Origin: Myxococcus stipitatus
GTDB lineage: Bacteria > Myxococcota > Myxococcia > Myxococcales > Myxococcaceae
Direction: 5' to 3'
Assembly (NCBI RefSeq): GCF_038561935.1
Contig: NZ_CP102770.1
Coordinates: forward strand, 6,634,001-6,698,000
DNA length: 64,000 bases
The notes beneath the pieces were generated by a model. The model was not told where the DNA came from. It ran no database searches and saw only the letters and a program-made list of their open reading frames with translations. Position 1 is the stretch's first letter. Each line of letters begins with the position of its first letter. A program made the position numbers and the translations under genes. Positions 36,046 through 44,400 of this stretch are shown here, piece after piece.

Positions 36046-36081
36046 ACAAAAAAGGTGGCCCATCACGCGGATGAGCCACCT
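36046..36081 (-). terminator. rho-independent terminator of the sigma-factor operon
   Basis: On the minus strand a 12-bp stem (36081-36070 with 36064-36053, one G-T pair) around a 5-nt loop is followed at once by a run of six T. It is the most canonical terminator in the window and ends transcription of the gene at 36112-36585, separating it from the efflux operon. Confidence 0.9.
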
Positions 36082-36111
36082 GGGGAACTGCGCTGTGCTG
36101 AGAGCGTCGGG

Positions 36112-36585
36112 CTACTTCGTGGCGCTGGCGAGCTGCTTCGAGTAGGTGGAGAAGGTCTCCTCGTTCTCGAAGTAGATGGCGTTGCCGTCGTGGGTGATGC
36201 CGATGACGGCCTTCGCCTTGTCCACGGGCTTCTGGCTCACCGGGTCCGTCGCGGTCCGCGCCGCCGCGTCCTTCGCGAGCCGGTCCTTACACATCTCACA
36301 GCAGCCGTAGTAGGTCTGCCCGGCGACTTCGATGGGAATCTGGGGCTTGCCCATCAGCTGGTTGTTCACCATGCAGACCAGGCTCGGGTCGGCGAGGCGG
36401 GTGAGGGAGCCCGGCTGCCCCATGGCCGCGGTGGGGGCCGACGGCGCGGGCTTCATGTGCATCGCGGGCGCGGCTGCCTGGGGACTTTCGACCTTCGCCG
36501 GAGCCGGTTGAACAGCCTCCTCGCGCCTGGCGCAAGCGCCCGCGAGCATCATCACTCCCACCACGGCCCAACTCGTCACTTTCAT
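36112..36585 (-). CDS. lipoprotein with YHS/TRASH-like metal-binding motif
   Basis: 157 residues. A signal sequence with Cys18 as the likely lipidation site is followed by an Ala/Pro-rich linker. Two YHS-like units come next: SLVCMVNNQLMGK with TYYGCCEMCKDRL (Cys71, 95, 96, 99), then DPVSQKPVDKAKAVIG with IYFENEETFSTY, which has lost its cysteines. TRASH/YHS domains bind soft metals in heavy-metal sensing and transport proteins. AAGGAG precedes ATG 36585; a GTG six codons upstream overlaps the preceding stop. Third gene after an ECF sigma factor and a Cys-rich membrane protein. Metal identity unknown. Confidence 0.75.
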   Translation of the reverse strand: MKVTSWAVVGVMMLAGACARREEAVQPAPAKVESPQAAAPAMHMKPAPSAPTAAMGQPGSLTRLADPSLVCMVNNQLMGKPQIPIEVAGQTYYGCCEMCKDRLAKDAAARTATDPVSQKPVDKAKAVIGITHDGNAIYFENEETFSTYSKQLASATK

Positions 36586-36599
36586 CTTCCTCTCCTTTT

Positions 36600-37169
36600 T
36601 CACCGAAGGTCGCCTGGCTGACGGGTGTCCTTACCGAAGACGCGGCGCAGAAGACCAGGGACAATCCCCGCGCCAAAACCCAGGCCCATCCCAATGACAC
36701 CTGCTGAACCCATGCAGCCACAGCCCATGGCGCCCGTGAGCAATGCCAATCCCGAGGCGGAGACCCAGAACCACACGCCCGCTCGGCGCTGGAGGCTGAC
36801 TCCCGCCACGGCGAAGCCCGCCACCACGCCGCCCAGGACACAGGCGGGAACACAGACGTAGGAGCAGCTGCCCGCGCCGCAGGTGTGCAGGGCCCCCGCC
36901 CCCAACGCGAGCCCGAGCGGAACGAGTCCGGCGATGACACCCGGGAGGAAGGCCTTCTGAGGGTCCTTGCCGTGCCAGAGCATCATCGCGCCCGCGAAGG
37001 CAGTCACGAGGCCGAACGCGAGAGGCGCGGTGGGCCGGGTCGCGACAAAGGCAGCCACGGCGGTGACGAGGACGACGGGGAGAATCCCCATCAAGGCTCG
37101 CCGGAGTCGGGCCAGCTCGTAGGTCCGGCGGACTCGACGTTGAATCAGGTGGAGGTCAGTCGAGCCCAT
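36600..37169 (-). CDS. Cys-rich polytopic membrane protein, candidate anti-sigma factor
   Basis: 189 residues, starting at an ATG inside the end of the sigma gene (14-bp overlap, AGGAG before it). A basic N-terminal segment of about 30 residues (IQRRVRRTYELARLRR) precedes about six hydrophobic helices. Two cysteine clusters lie in or near the membrane: HTCGAGSCSYVCVPAC and GCGCMGS. Not a family I recognise. Overlap with an ECF sigma gene and the charged cytoplasmic N-terminus suggest a sigma-binding regulator; the cysteines suggest metal or redox sensing. Both are inference. Confidence 0.65.
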   Translation of the reverse strand: MGSTDLHLIQRRVRRTYELARLRRALMGILPVVLVTAVAAFVATRPTAPLAFGLVTAFAGAMMLWHGKDPQKAFLPGVIAGLVPLGLALGAGALHTCGAGSCSYVCVPACVLGGVVAGFAVAGVSLQRRAGVWFWVSASGLALLTGAMGCGCMGSAGVIGMGLGFGAGIVPGLLRRVFGKDTRQPGDLR

Positions 37170-37689
37170 AGAGACTCCTGAAGGTCTTGCGAAGCCTGTC
37201 GAGCGCACGCTCGCGGCGCTTGCGGAGCGTGGGGCCCGAAACCGAGGCGGCCTCGTCCCAGAACGTGGCGACAAGCACCTCGCGGTCCACGTCCGACAGC
37301 TCACCGAGGGCGGCCATCGCGGCGGCGGTCAGGTCGCGCTGGAGGAACACCTCTTCGGCGTGAGGTCCGGCCTGGGAGGGGATGGAGGCCTCGTCCTCTT
37401 CGCGCCTGCGCTCACGGCGGCGGGCCAGCGTGCGGCACTCCCATCCCGCGATGGCGAGGGCCCAAGGCATCGCCGGGCGCGTCCTGTCGAAGTCGGAAGC
37501 CCGTTCGAGGATCTTGTGCATGGCGTCCTGGCCCGCGTCGGCGGCGTCGGCTTCGTTCTTGAGCAGGTTCCGGCACAGCGTCTGGATGGGCTCCCAGAGC
37601 AGCTCGAAGACACGGGTGAACGCACCTCGGTCGCCATCGGCGAGCCGTGCCATGAGCGCATCGAGCTCCGAGTCCAGTCGCACGTTCAT
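37156..37689 (-). CDS. ECF-type RNA polymerase sigma factor
   Basis: 177 residues: region 2 (about 20-90, with RVFELLWEPIQTLCRNLL and DAGQDAMHKILE) and region 4 (about 120-170, LGELSDVDREVLVATFW ... TLRKRRERALDRLRK). No region 1 or 3, as in extracytoplasmic-function sigma factors. The ATG at 37689 is used; a TTG 5 codons earlier is possible. It lacks the Cys-rich C-terminal tail of the copper-responsive CorE type. It leads a three-gene operon with a Cys-rich membrane protein and a YHS-like lipoprotein. Confidence 0.87.
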   Translation of the reverse strand: MNVRLDSELDALMARLADGDRGAFTRVFELLWEPIQTLCRNLLKNEADAADAGQDAMHKILERASDFDRTRPAMPWALAIAGWECRTLARRRERRREEDEASIPSQAGPHAEEVFLQRDLTAAAMAALGELSDVDREVLVATFWDEAASVSGPTLRKRRERALDRLRKTFRSLYGLD

Positions 37690-37993
37690 CGCGAGCGCGT
37701 CCAACCCGGGGGCGTCCCACTGGACGACCCCATGCCCTCTCGGGCTCGGGTCAGGCAGGCACTCCCTGGGGGTGCGTCCTCGGTCGTGGGGCAGGCATCA
37801 AGAAGTCCTCGGGCAGGCGGCCTCGTGCCGCCCTTTCCCCTCTTAGGCGGAAGGGGATGAGGGCGTGACAGGTCTTTTTTCCAGCCTCGGTCCGCGCACG
37901 CACGACAAAAAGTGGGACCCACCGCGCAACCGCGGCGGGTCCCACTCGGTGAACCAGGGGGGCCTGGGTCAAACAGCCCGTTGGAGGCTCACG
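37690..37993. other. intergenic region upstream of the ECF sigma gene
   Basis: About 300 bp. It holds the promoter region of the sigma operon (minus strand) and the terminator of the small lipoprotein gene (37907-37946). An imperfect hairpin built on TCCCCT/AGGGGA lies near 37831-37865. I see no clear ECF-type autoregulatory promoter motif. Confidence 0.4.
37907..37946 (-). terminator. rho-independent terminator of the small lipoprotein gene
   Basis: On the minus strand a 16-bp stem (37946-37931 with 37926-37911, one mismatch, 4-nt loop) is followed by five T. It begins about 50 nt after the stop codon at 37994. Confidence 0.85.
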
Positions 37994-38272
37994 TCACGGC
38001 GACTGCCAGCCCGCGTCGATGCAGGTGACGTCGCAGTACGCCTCGCAGTTCGCCTGGGCCGTGGCCGGCTTGACGATGGGAGGCGGACACCGCAGCGACT
38101 CGTACCAGAACTCGGCCAGGTCCGTAGGGCAGTAGAAGTAACCCGGGCCGCAGATGGCAGCCTCCGAGGACCCCAGGTTCTCTTCACTCTTCTCCTCGCC
38201 CACCGACGCCGGACCACACGCCACCAGACCCAGCGCCGCCACGACGCCCGCAAGCACTCCATTGATTCGCAT
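37994..38272 (-). CDS. small Cys-rich lipoprotein
   Basis: 92 residues from ATG 38272 (GAGGA 8 bp upstream). Signal sequence INGVLAGVVAALGLVACGP with lipobox LVAC; the mature part has seven further cysteines (ICGPGYFYCP, LRCPPP, ANCEAYCDVTC), probably disulfide-bonded. No family recognised; short Cys-rich lipoproteins of this look are common in myxobacteria. It has its own terminator and stands alone. Confidence 0.7.
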   Translation of the reverse strand: MRINGVLAGVVAALGLVACGPASVGEEKSEENLGSSEAAICGPGYFYCPTDLAEFWYESLRCPPPIVKPATAQANCEAYCDVTCIDAGWQSP

Positions 38273-38781
38273 TGATTGATTCCTCGAGTTGTCCATTGAG
38301 TGAGCAGCCCACGACCGTGGGCAGTTCCAATACGAAGCACCCAGGAAATCCTGGCTGTTCGCGCTCACCTTTCAACCCAAGGAGAAACCTTCAATCAGTC
38401 CCCTGGGTCCGGACAGCACCCATTCCCTTCGGCTCATTCATTGAGCAGCCCTTCATGACAATCATTGCGTGAGAAAGCCCGCCCATGCGTGCAAGGAATT
38501 GCGCAGCCGATGGCTCACCCTGATGACCAGGGCGAGCTGAAGCCTGGGCGCTGAGAGCGCCGTCACTGAATCACGCGGGTCCCCACGGGCCCCTGCGGCC
38601 CAGGTCCCGGTCTCGCCCCTGTTGCCGCGTCCGGGAGCTGATCCACGGCTTGAACGGCCACGAGTCAGGCCCGGAGCCCCGGCCGAGGCCGCCGATTCGA
38701 CCTCCGGTGGGCATCTCGCCGGAATGTGGGCTTGCTTCGGCCCGGGAGTTCAGCTACTTGTCGCCTCGCCGGTGCGGTCTT
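38273..38781. other. gene-free region upstream of tRNA-Arg
   Basis: About 500 bp without a supported gene. It contains a perfect palindrome GCCCACG-AC-CGTGGGC (38307-38322) upstream of the small lipoprotein gene and a decamer TGAGCAGCCC repeated at 38301 and 38442. An AAGGAG near 38379 is followed by no sensible frame. The tRNA promoter presumably lies in the last 100 bp, but no clear hexamers stand out. Confidence 0.4.
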
Positions 38782-38855
<74 letters not shown>

Positions 38856-38863
38856 CAGTGGAA

Positions 38864-38903
38864 GTGCCCGGGATTGTTGAAGAAACTCAACAATCCCGGG
38901 CAC
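38864..38903. terminator. 17-bp perfect hairpin after tRNA-Arg
   Basis: Bases 38864-38880 and 38887-38903 are perfect inverted copies (17 bp) around a 6-nt loop, starting 9 bp after the tRNA. It also lies between convergent transcription units. No T run follows on either strand, so it may act in tRNA 3' processing or as a rho-assisted or bidirectional stop. Confidence 0.6.
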
Positions 38904-38946
38904 CAACCCTCCCCCGGAACCCCCGCCTCCCGCCCAGACCGAGCAC

Positions 38947-39279
38947 CTACTCCGGCGGAGCGTGCGCCTGCGACGTCTTCGTGGGCACGTAGCAGTCTCC
39001 CTCGTGGACGTAGCCGACGGAGCCGCACCCTCGGAGCCACAGCTCCACCTTCACCCAGCATCCGCCACGCACGGCCACGACGGGGACTCCATCGACCTCC
39101 GCCGGGCACGGAGGCGTGTCCTGCCCTGGGAGCGGCTTGTTGGGGATGGCGAACCCCAGGAGCCCACCCGGCTCGAGTCCGCGGTCATCCGCCTCGAGCT
39201 GCTCGCGGAAGAACGGCACCGCCATCGCCACTCCGGCGATGAGCAGCACGGCGACAGCGCCAAGCACGACCTTCTTCAC
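38947..39279 (-). CDS. small membrane-anchored protein resembling C-termini of myxobacterial kinases
   Basis: 110 residues from a GTG at 39279 with GGAGG 5 bp upstream. A single N-terminal helix (VVLGAVAVLLIAGVAMAVPFF) and a Cys-rich periplasmic domain: PPCPAEVDGVPVVAVRGGCW, GCGSVGYVHEGDCYVP. The pattern of paired Cys with GGCW and CYVP reminds me of the extracellular tail of many myxobacterial Ser/Thr kinases; here it stands alone without a kinase domain. Function unknown. It converges on the tRNA hairpin. Confidence 0.65.
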   Translation of the reverse strand: MKKVVLGAVAVLLIAGVAMAVPFFREQLEADDRGLEPGGLLGFAIPNKPLPGQDTPPCPAEVDGVPVVAVRGGCWVKVELWLRGCGSVGYVHEGDCYVPTKTSQAHAPPE

Positions 39280-39505
39280 AGGCACCTCCGCACGAGGGGC
39301 GGGACCCATCCAGGCAAGCCTCCGAGCGTCCGCCCCATCGTCCCCCGGAAATGGGCCGATTGGGGCGAACACGATAGGCCCACTCGCATTCCCGCCTGAA
39401 CCCCTTCGTTTTTTCGAGGTTCCAGCGGGAGTTTTCCTATTGGCGCCAGAAGCCCCGGCCCAACAGATAGGAGACAGGCCCATGGTGGGCCAGAAGGAGC
39501 CGAGG

Positions 39506-39871
39506 ATGAGAATCGAAATCCGAGCCCGTCACATCGCCCTCACCGAGACCCTGCGGACCTACGTCGAACGCCGAGTGCGCTTCGCGATGGGACGACTGTC
39601 GGACCAGGTCAGAGACGTGACGGTGCGCTTGGAGGACATCAACGGCCCACGCGGAGGCGTGGACAAGGTGGCGAAGGTCACGGTGCGACTCGAGCACGGC
39701 AAGCAGTTCGCGACGGAGGCGGAGGAAGCCAGCTTCGCCACCGCGGTGGACCGGGCCCTGGAGCGCGCGAGCCACTCGCTGGGCAAGGTCCTGGGCCGCA
39801 CCCACCGGCAAGCCGGTGAGAGCGTGAGGACCACCCCCTGGGAACTCGAGGAGCTGCCCAGCCCCACGTAG
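39506..39871 (+). CDS. ribosome hibernation promoting factor / RaiA family, short form
   Basis: 121 residues beginning MRIEIRARHIALTETLRTYV, with the beta-alpha-beta-beta-beta-alpha fold of the HPF/YfiA family (RDVTVRLEDINGPRGGVDKV, ATEAEEASFATAVDRALERA). These proteins bind the small-subunit decoding centre and inactivate ribosomes in stationary phase. There is no C-terminal dimerisation domain, so it is the short type, with a Pro-rich tail. AAGGAG lies 7 bp before the ATG. Stands alone. Confidence 0.85.
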   Translation: MRIEIRARHIALTETLRTYVERRVRFAMGRLSDQVRDVTVRLEDINGPRGGVDKVAKVTVRLEHGKQFATEAEEASFATAVDRALERASHSLGKVLGRTHRQAGESVRTTPWELEELPSPT

Positions 39872-39978
39872 TCTCGAAGCCACGCGGGGTCCCCCTCCTG
39901 GAGGGACCCCGTCGATGACAGCATGATGCGTGACGCGAGGGCCCTTTCCGCCCCCGCGTCACCTCGAGGAGGCACGGG

Positions 39979-40533
39979 ATGCAAGGTGGTGGGTCCGGAG
40001 CGCTCGGCAACGCGCGAGCGGCGTGGGCGAAGGCGCGTCAGCGCTGGTGGGTGCGGTGGGGCGTCGACCTGGCTTTCCTGGCGCTCATCTTCATGGCGGT
40101 GGCCGCCTGGCAGACCCGACACCTGCCAGGCTCCGGCGCTCCCGCACCCCAGTTCAAGCTGCGCACCCTCACCGGAGAGACCGTCTCGCTCGAGTCCCTG
40201 CGAGGCAAACCCGTGGTGCTCGCCTTCTGGGCCCCCTGGTGCGGTGTGTGCGGCGCGGAGTCCTCCAACATCTCCCAGCTGCGCAAGCTCGCGGGAGACT
40301 CCGCGCACGTCATCTCCGTGGCGCTCGCCTACGACGACGAAGCCGCCGTCCAGCGCTTCGCCCAGGAGCACGCGGTCGACTATCCCGTGCTGCTCGGCGA
40401 CGACTCCGTCCAGCAGGCCTGGCGGGTGAACATGTTCCCCACCGTGTTCTTCCTCTCCCCGGAAGGAACCATCGAGCGCTCCGTCGTCGGCTACACCACG
40501 CTCGCGGGACTCTCCTGGCGGTGGATGCTGTAA
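39979..40533 (+). CDS. membrane-anchored TlpA/ScsD-like thioredoxin
   Basis: 184 residues: one membrane helix (about 27-44, VDLAFLALIFMAVAAW) and a periplasmic thioredoxin domain with FWAPWCGVC (Cys88, Cys91) and the cis-Pro segment MFPTVFFL. The CGVC pair and the TETVSLESLRGKPVVL-like strand are typical of TlpA/ResA/ScsD disulfide reductases. It would reduce periplasmic thiols, for example in cytochrome maturation or metal handling. GGAGG precedes the ATG. It converges on the sulfate operon. Confidence 0.88.
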   Translation: MQGGGSGALGNARAAWAKARQRWWVRWGVDLAFLALIFMAVAAWQTRHLPGSGAPAPQFKLRTLTGETVSLESLRGKPVVLAFWAPWCGVCGAESSNISQLRKLAGDSAHVISVALAYDDEAAVQRFAQEHAVDYPVLLGDDSVQQAWRVNMFPTVFFLSPEGTIERSVVGYTTLAGLSWRWML

Positions 40534-40593
40534 CCCCAGCCCCAGCGGCGAGCGCCCCCGAAGAGGCGCCCGCCCTGGAGGACCCACGCGTCG

Positions 40594-41661
40594 TCAGATG
40601 GCGTAGTCCCCCACGAAGACGGTGGCGGTGCGCACATCCGCGTGGACCGCGTCGCCCTCGGTGACCCCCAGCTCATCGAACTCCGTGCGAGGCACCTGGA
40701 CGGTGACTTCGTCCCCAGAAGGCAGACGCAGCAGCACCTTGACGAAGCCGCCCACGGACTTCAGCCGCTCCACCGTGCCCATCACCGGCGAGGGCCCTCG
40801 TCCCCCCACCACCGTGCGCGCCAGCTTCACGTCATGGGGCCGCACGAAGGCATGCACGGCCTCACCCTCACGCGCGGCCGGAGGCACCGCCAGCGCGAGC
40901 GAGCCCACCGCCACCCGACCCTCCAGGACGTGACCTCGCAGGACGCTCGCCCCGCCAATGAACGACGCGACGAAGGGCGACGCGGGCCGGTCGTAGATGT
41001 CCTCCGGCGAGCCCGACTGCGCCACACGCCCCTCGCTCATCACCACGACGTGCTGCGAAATCTCCAGGGCCTCCTGCTGGTCATGGGTCACCAGCAGCGT
41101 CGTCAGCCCCGTGCTCTCGTGCAGCGCGTGGAGCCACTCCCGCAGCTCCTCCCGCACGCGGGTGTCGAGCGCCCCGAAGGGCTCATCCAGCAACAACACC
41201 CGAGGACGGATGGCCAGCGCCCGCGCGAACGCCACCCGCTGACGCTGTCCACCCGAGAGCTGACCGGGATGACGTCCGCCCAGCGCTTCGAGCTGGACCA
41301 GGCGCAGCATCTCGTCCACGCGAGCCTCCACCTGCTCGCGAGGCAGCTTCCGCACATTGAGGCCGAAGGCGATGTTCTCTCGCACCGTCATGTGGCGGAA
41401 CAGGGCGTAGCTCTGGAAGACGACGCCCACGTTGCGCTGCTGCACGGGCAGGGACGTACAGTCCACGCCGTCGATGAGGACCCGACCCACATCGGGGACC
41501 TCCAGTCCCGCGATGAGACGCAGGAGCGTGGACTTGCCCGCGCCGGACGGCCCCAGCAGGGAGGTGATGGCGCCCTTGGGCGCGTGGAAGGAGACATCCG
41601 CGACGGCGGGACTGCCGCCCGGGGAGAAACGCCGGGTGAGCTGCTCGACGATGATGCTCAT
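40594..41661 (-). CDS. cysA: sulfate/thiosulfate ABC transporter ATPase
   Basis: 355 residues: ABC domain with Walker A GPSGAGKST (37-45), Q-loop VVFQSYALF, signature LSGGQRQRVAFARA, Walker B VLLLDEPFGALD and H-loop LVTHDQ, then a C-terminal regulatory TOBE-like domain. CysA energises sulfate uptake by CysTW. The ATG overlaps the cysW stop by 4 bp. Last gene of the operon. Start fixed at 41661 by homology; the frame runs on upstream in antisense fashion. Confidence 0.95.
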   Translation of the reverse strand: MSIIVEQLTRRFSPGGSPAVADVSFHAPKGAITSLLGPSGAGKSTLLRLIAGLEVPDVGRVLIDGVDCTSLPVQQRNVGVVFQSYALFRHMTVRENIAFGLNVRKLPREQVEARVDEMLRLVQLEALGGRHPGQLSGGQRQRVAFARALAIRPRVLLLDEPFGALDTRVREELREWLHALHESTGLTTLLVTHDQQEALEISQHVVVMSEGRVAQSGSPEDIYDRPASPFVASFIGGASVLRGHVLEGRVAVGSLALAVPPAAREGEAVHAFVRPHDVKLARTVVGGRGPSPVMGTVERLKSVGGFVKVLLRLPSGDEVTVQVPRTEFDELGVTEGDAVHADVRTATVFVGDYAI

Positions 41662-42509
41662 GACACCTCGCTCCTCCACTCCACGTACTTCTTCAGCACG
41701 AGGGTCACGAGCGCGAGCAGCGTCAGCAGAGACGCCACGGCGAACGCACCCGCGAAATCGTATTCGTTGTAGAGAATCTCCGCGTGCAGCGGCAGCGTCG
41801 TGGTGACACCCCGCACGTGCCCGGACACCACGGAGACGGCGCCAAACTCCCCCATCGCTCGCGCGTTGCAGAGGATGACGCCGTAGAGAACACCCCACTT
41901 CACCTTTGGCAGCGTCACGCGAAGGAACGTGCGCCAGCCTCCAGCGCCCAGCGTCAGCGCCGCCTCCTCCTCGTCACTGCCCTGCGTCTGCATCACCGGC
42001 AGCACCTCCCGCGCGACGAACGGGAGGGTGATGAACACCGTCGCCAGGACGATGCCCGGCACCGCGAAGATGACCTGGAGGTCGTGCTCGGCCAGGAACG
42101 GCCCCAGCCAGCCCTTTCGTCCGAAGAGCAGCACGAAGATGAGCCCGGCGATGACGGGGGACACGCTGAACGGCAGGTCGATGAGCGTCAGCAGCAGCGA
42201 GCGTCCCCGGAAGCGGAACCGCGCCAGGAGCCACGCGGCGGACAGGCCGAAGACGAGGTTGAGGGGCACCGCGATGGCCGCCGCCGTCAACGTGAGGAAG
42301 ATGGCGGAGCGGGCCTCGGGCTCGACGATGGCCGCCAGGTACGCCTCCCAGCCCTTCTGGAAGGCGAAGGTGAAGACGGCGACCAGCGGGACGAAGAGAA
42401 AGAGCGCCAGGAAGCCCAGCGCCAGGACGATGAGCGACCAGCGGACCCACGCCGAGCCTTCCAGCGTCCGCGTGTTGCGCCGCGACATCCAAATCGAAGG
42501 GGCGAGCAT
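41658..42509 (-). CDS. cysW: sulfate ABC transporter permease CysW
   Basis: About 283 residues with six helices (first: LIVLALGFLALFLFVPLVAVF) and the EAA loop EEEAALTLGAGGWRTFLRVTLP. GEFGAVSVVSGHVRG near the C-terminus is characteristic of CysT/CysW. The ATG at 42509 begins 5 bp after the cysT stop; ATG 42488 is an alternative. Forms the channel with CysT. Confidence 0.93.
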   Translation of the reverse strand: MLAPSIWMSRRNTRTLEGSAWVRWSLIVLALGFLALFLFVPLVAVFTFAFQKGWEAYLAAIVEPEARSAIFLTLTAAAIAVPLNLVFGLSAAWLLARFRFRGRSLLLTLIDLPFSVSPVIAGLIFVLLFGRKGWLGPFLAEHDLQVIFAVPGIVLATVFITLPFVAREVLPVMQTQGSDEEEAALTLGAGGWRTFLRVTLPKVKWGVLYGVILCNARAMGEFGAVSVVSGHVRGVTTTLPLHAEILYNEYDFAGAFAVASLLTLLALVTLVLKKYVEWRSEVS

Positions 42510-42514
42510 GTCCG

Positions 42515-43357
42515 TCACGCTCCAGGCCGGGCTTCCAGCCGGCGGTGGCTCCAGCGCTGGAGCACGTTGACGACGAGCAGGAGGAGGAACGATGCCACCA
42601 GCATCACGACGGCGATGGCCGTGGCGCCCGCGTAGTCGTACTGCTCCAGCTTGGTGACGATGAGCAGCGGAACAATCTCCGTGCGCAGCGGCATGTTGCC
42701 GGAGATGAAGACCACGGAGCCGTACTCCCCCAGCGCCCGGGCGAACGCCAGGGTGAAGCCGCTCAGCAGCGCGGGGAGGATGGCCGGGAACAACACCCGC
42801 GTGAAGGTCTGCGTGGGGGTGGCGCCCAGCGTCGCCGCGGCCTCCTCCACATCCGCGTCGATGTCCTCCAGCACGGGCTGCACCGTGCGCACCACGAAGG
42901 GCAGCCCGATGAAGGTCAGCGCCACGGCCACGCCCACGGAGGAGTAGGCCACCTTGAAGCCCAACGCCTCCAGGTGCTGGCCATACCAACCCTTCGAGGA
43001 GAACAGCGTGGTGAGCGTCAGCCCCGCCACCGCGGTGGGCAGCGCGAAGGGCAGGTCCACCAGCGACTCCACGAAGGAGCGGCCCGGGAAGCGGTAGCGC
43101 ACGAGCACCCATGCCACCAGGAGTCCGAAGACGACGTTGGCCAGCGCCGCCGCGAACGACGCACCGAAGCTGAGCCGGTACGCCGCGAGCGCCCGAGGCG
43201 CCGTCACCGTCTCCCAGAACTGCGGCCACGTCAGGGAGAACGTCTTGAGGAAGAGGCTGGAGAGCGGGATGAGGACGAGCAGCCCGACGTAGGTCCAGGT
43301 GAAGCCCAGGGACAGCTTGAAGCCAGGCAGGACGTGCCTGCGAGCATGGGTGGCCAT
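42515..43357 (-). CDS. cysT: sulfate ABC transporter permease CysT
   Basis: 280 residues with helices beginning FTWTYVGLLVLIPLSSLFL, the EAA loop VEEAAATLGATPTQTFTRVLFP and the family motif ALGEYGSVVFISGNMP. Pairs with CysW. It begins 3 bp after the binding-protein stop codon, within the operon. Length is normal. Confidence 0.95.
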   Translation of the reverse strand: MATHARRHVLPGFKLSLGFTWTYVGLLVLIPLSSLFLKTFSLTWPQFWETVTAPRALAAYRLSFGASFAAALANVVFGLLVAWVLVRYRFPGRSFVESLVDLPFALPTAVAGLTLTTLFSSKGWYGQHLEALGFKVAYSSVGVAVALTFIGLPFVVRTVQPVLEDIDADVEEAAATLGATPTQTFTRVLFPAILPALLSGFTLAFARALGEYGSVVFISGNMPLRTEIVPLLIVTKLEQYDYAGATAIAVVMLVASFLLLLVVNVLQRWSHRRLEARPGA

Positions 43358-43360
43358 GGC

Positions 43361-44389
43361 TCAGCGCGCCTGCGGGACGTAGATGGCGTCGAACACCCCA
43401 CCGTCATCGAAGTGCGCCGACTGGGCCTTGCGCCAGCCGCCAAACACCTCGTCGATGGTGAAGAGCGTCAGCTTCGGGAAGCGCGCCCCTTCCTTCCGGG
43501 CGACCTCTTGCGAGCGCGGGCGGTAGTGATGCTTCGCCACGAGCCGCTGCCCCTCTTCGGAGTAGAGGAACTGGAGGTAGGCCTCCGCCACCGCGCGGGT
43601 GCCTCGCTTGTCCACGTTGCGGTCCACCACGGTGACGGGCGGCTCGGCCACGATGCTCGTCGACGGGACGACGATTTCGAACCGCTCCTGGCCCACCTCG
43701 TCCGTCAGCAGGAAGGCCTCGTTCTCCCAGGCGATGAGCACGTCTCCCAGGCCGCGCTCCGCGAACGTGGTGGTGGCGCCTCGTGCGCCGGAGTCCAGCA
43801 CGGGCACGTGGCGGAACAGCGACTCCACGAAGGCGCGTGCGCTCTGCTCGGTGCCTCCGGGCTTGCGCAGCGCATGACCCCAGGCCGCCAGGTAGTTCCA
43901 CCGCGCGCCGCCAGACGTCTTGGGGTTGGGGGTGATGACGGTGACTCCGTCTCGCACCAGGTCATCCCAGTCGCGGATGCCCTTGGGGTTCCCCTTCCGC
44001 ACCACGAAGACGATGGTGGAGGTGTACGGCGCGCTGTTGTTCGCCAGCCGCTTCTGCCAGCCCTCGGGAATCAGCGAGGCCTTGTCGTGGAGCATGTCCA
44101 CGTCGTAGGCGAGCGCCAGCGTGACGACGTCCGCGTCGAGCCCGTCGATGACGGCCCGCGCCTGCTTGCCGGAGCCGCCGTGGGATTGCTTGATGGTGAC
44201 CTTCTGCTGGTGCGTGGCCTCCCAGTGCTTCGAGAAGGCCGCGTTGATGTCCACGTACAGCTCCCGCGTGGGGTCATACGAGACGTTGAGCAGCGTGACG
44301 GCGCCAGGGGCGGAGCCTTCGCTCCCGGACTTCGAGCAGCCCACGAAGGCGACCAGGAGGAGTGGGAACAGCCAGGAATGGGTACGCAT
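43361..44389 (-). CDS. sbp: sulfate-binding lipoprotein
   Basis: About 342 residues. Signal with lipobox VGC (the protein is probably lipid-anchored and not freely periplasmic), then the Sbp/CysP pattern: LLNVSYDPTRELY, KQSHGGSGKQARAVIDGLDADVVTLALA, NPKTSGGARWNYLAAWG. These include the sulfate-contacting Ser/Gly/Trp residues. ATG 44389 is used; GTG 44404 overlaps the porin gene's stop. Delivers sulfate to CysTWA. Confidence 0.94.
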   Translation of the reverse strand: MRTHSWLFPLLLVAFVGCSKSGSEGSAPGAVTLLNVSYDPTRELYVDINAAFSKHWEATHQQKVTIKQSHGGSGKQARAVIDGLDADVVTLALAYDVDMLHDKASLIPEGWQKRLANNSAPYTSTIVFVVRKGNPKGIRDWDDLVRDGVTVITPNPKTSGGARWNYLAAWGHALRKPGGTEQSARAFVESLFRHVPVLDSGARGATTTFAERGLGDVLIAWENEAFLLTDEVGQERFEIVVPSTSIVAEPPVTVVDRNVDKRGTRAVAEAYLQFLYSEEGQRLVAKHHYRPRSQEVARKEGARFPKLTLFTIDEVFGGWRKAQSAHFDDGGVFDAIYVPQAR

Positions 44390-44400
44390 GGACGGGCCTT

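Noticed and set aside
38273..38781. Mobile element or CRISPR leader in the gene-free stretch before the tRNA
   Set aside because: No repeat-spacer pattern, terminal inverted repeats, integrase or transposase fragment; only a short palindrome and a repeated decamer.
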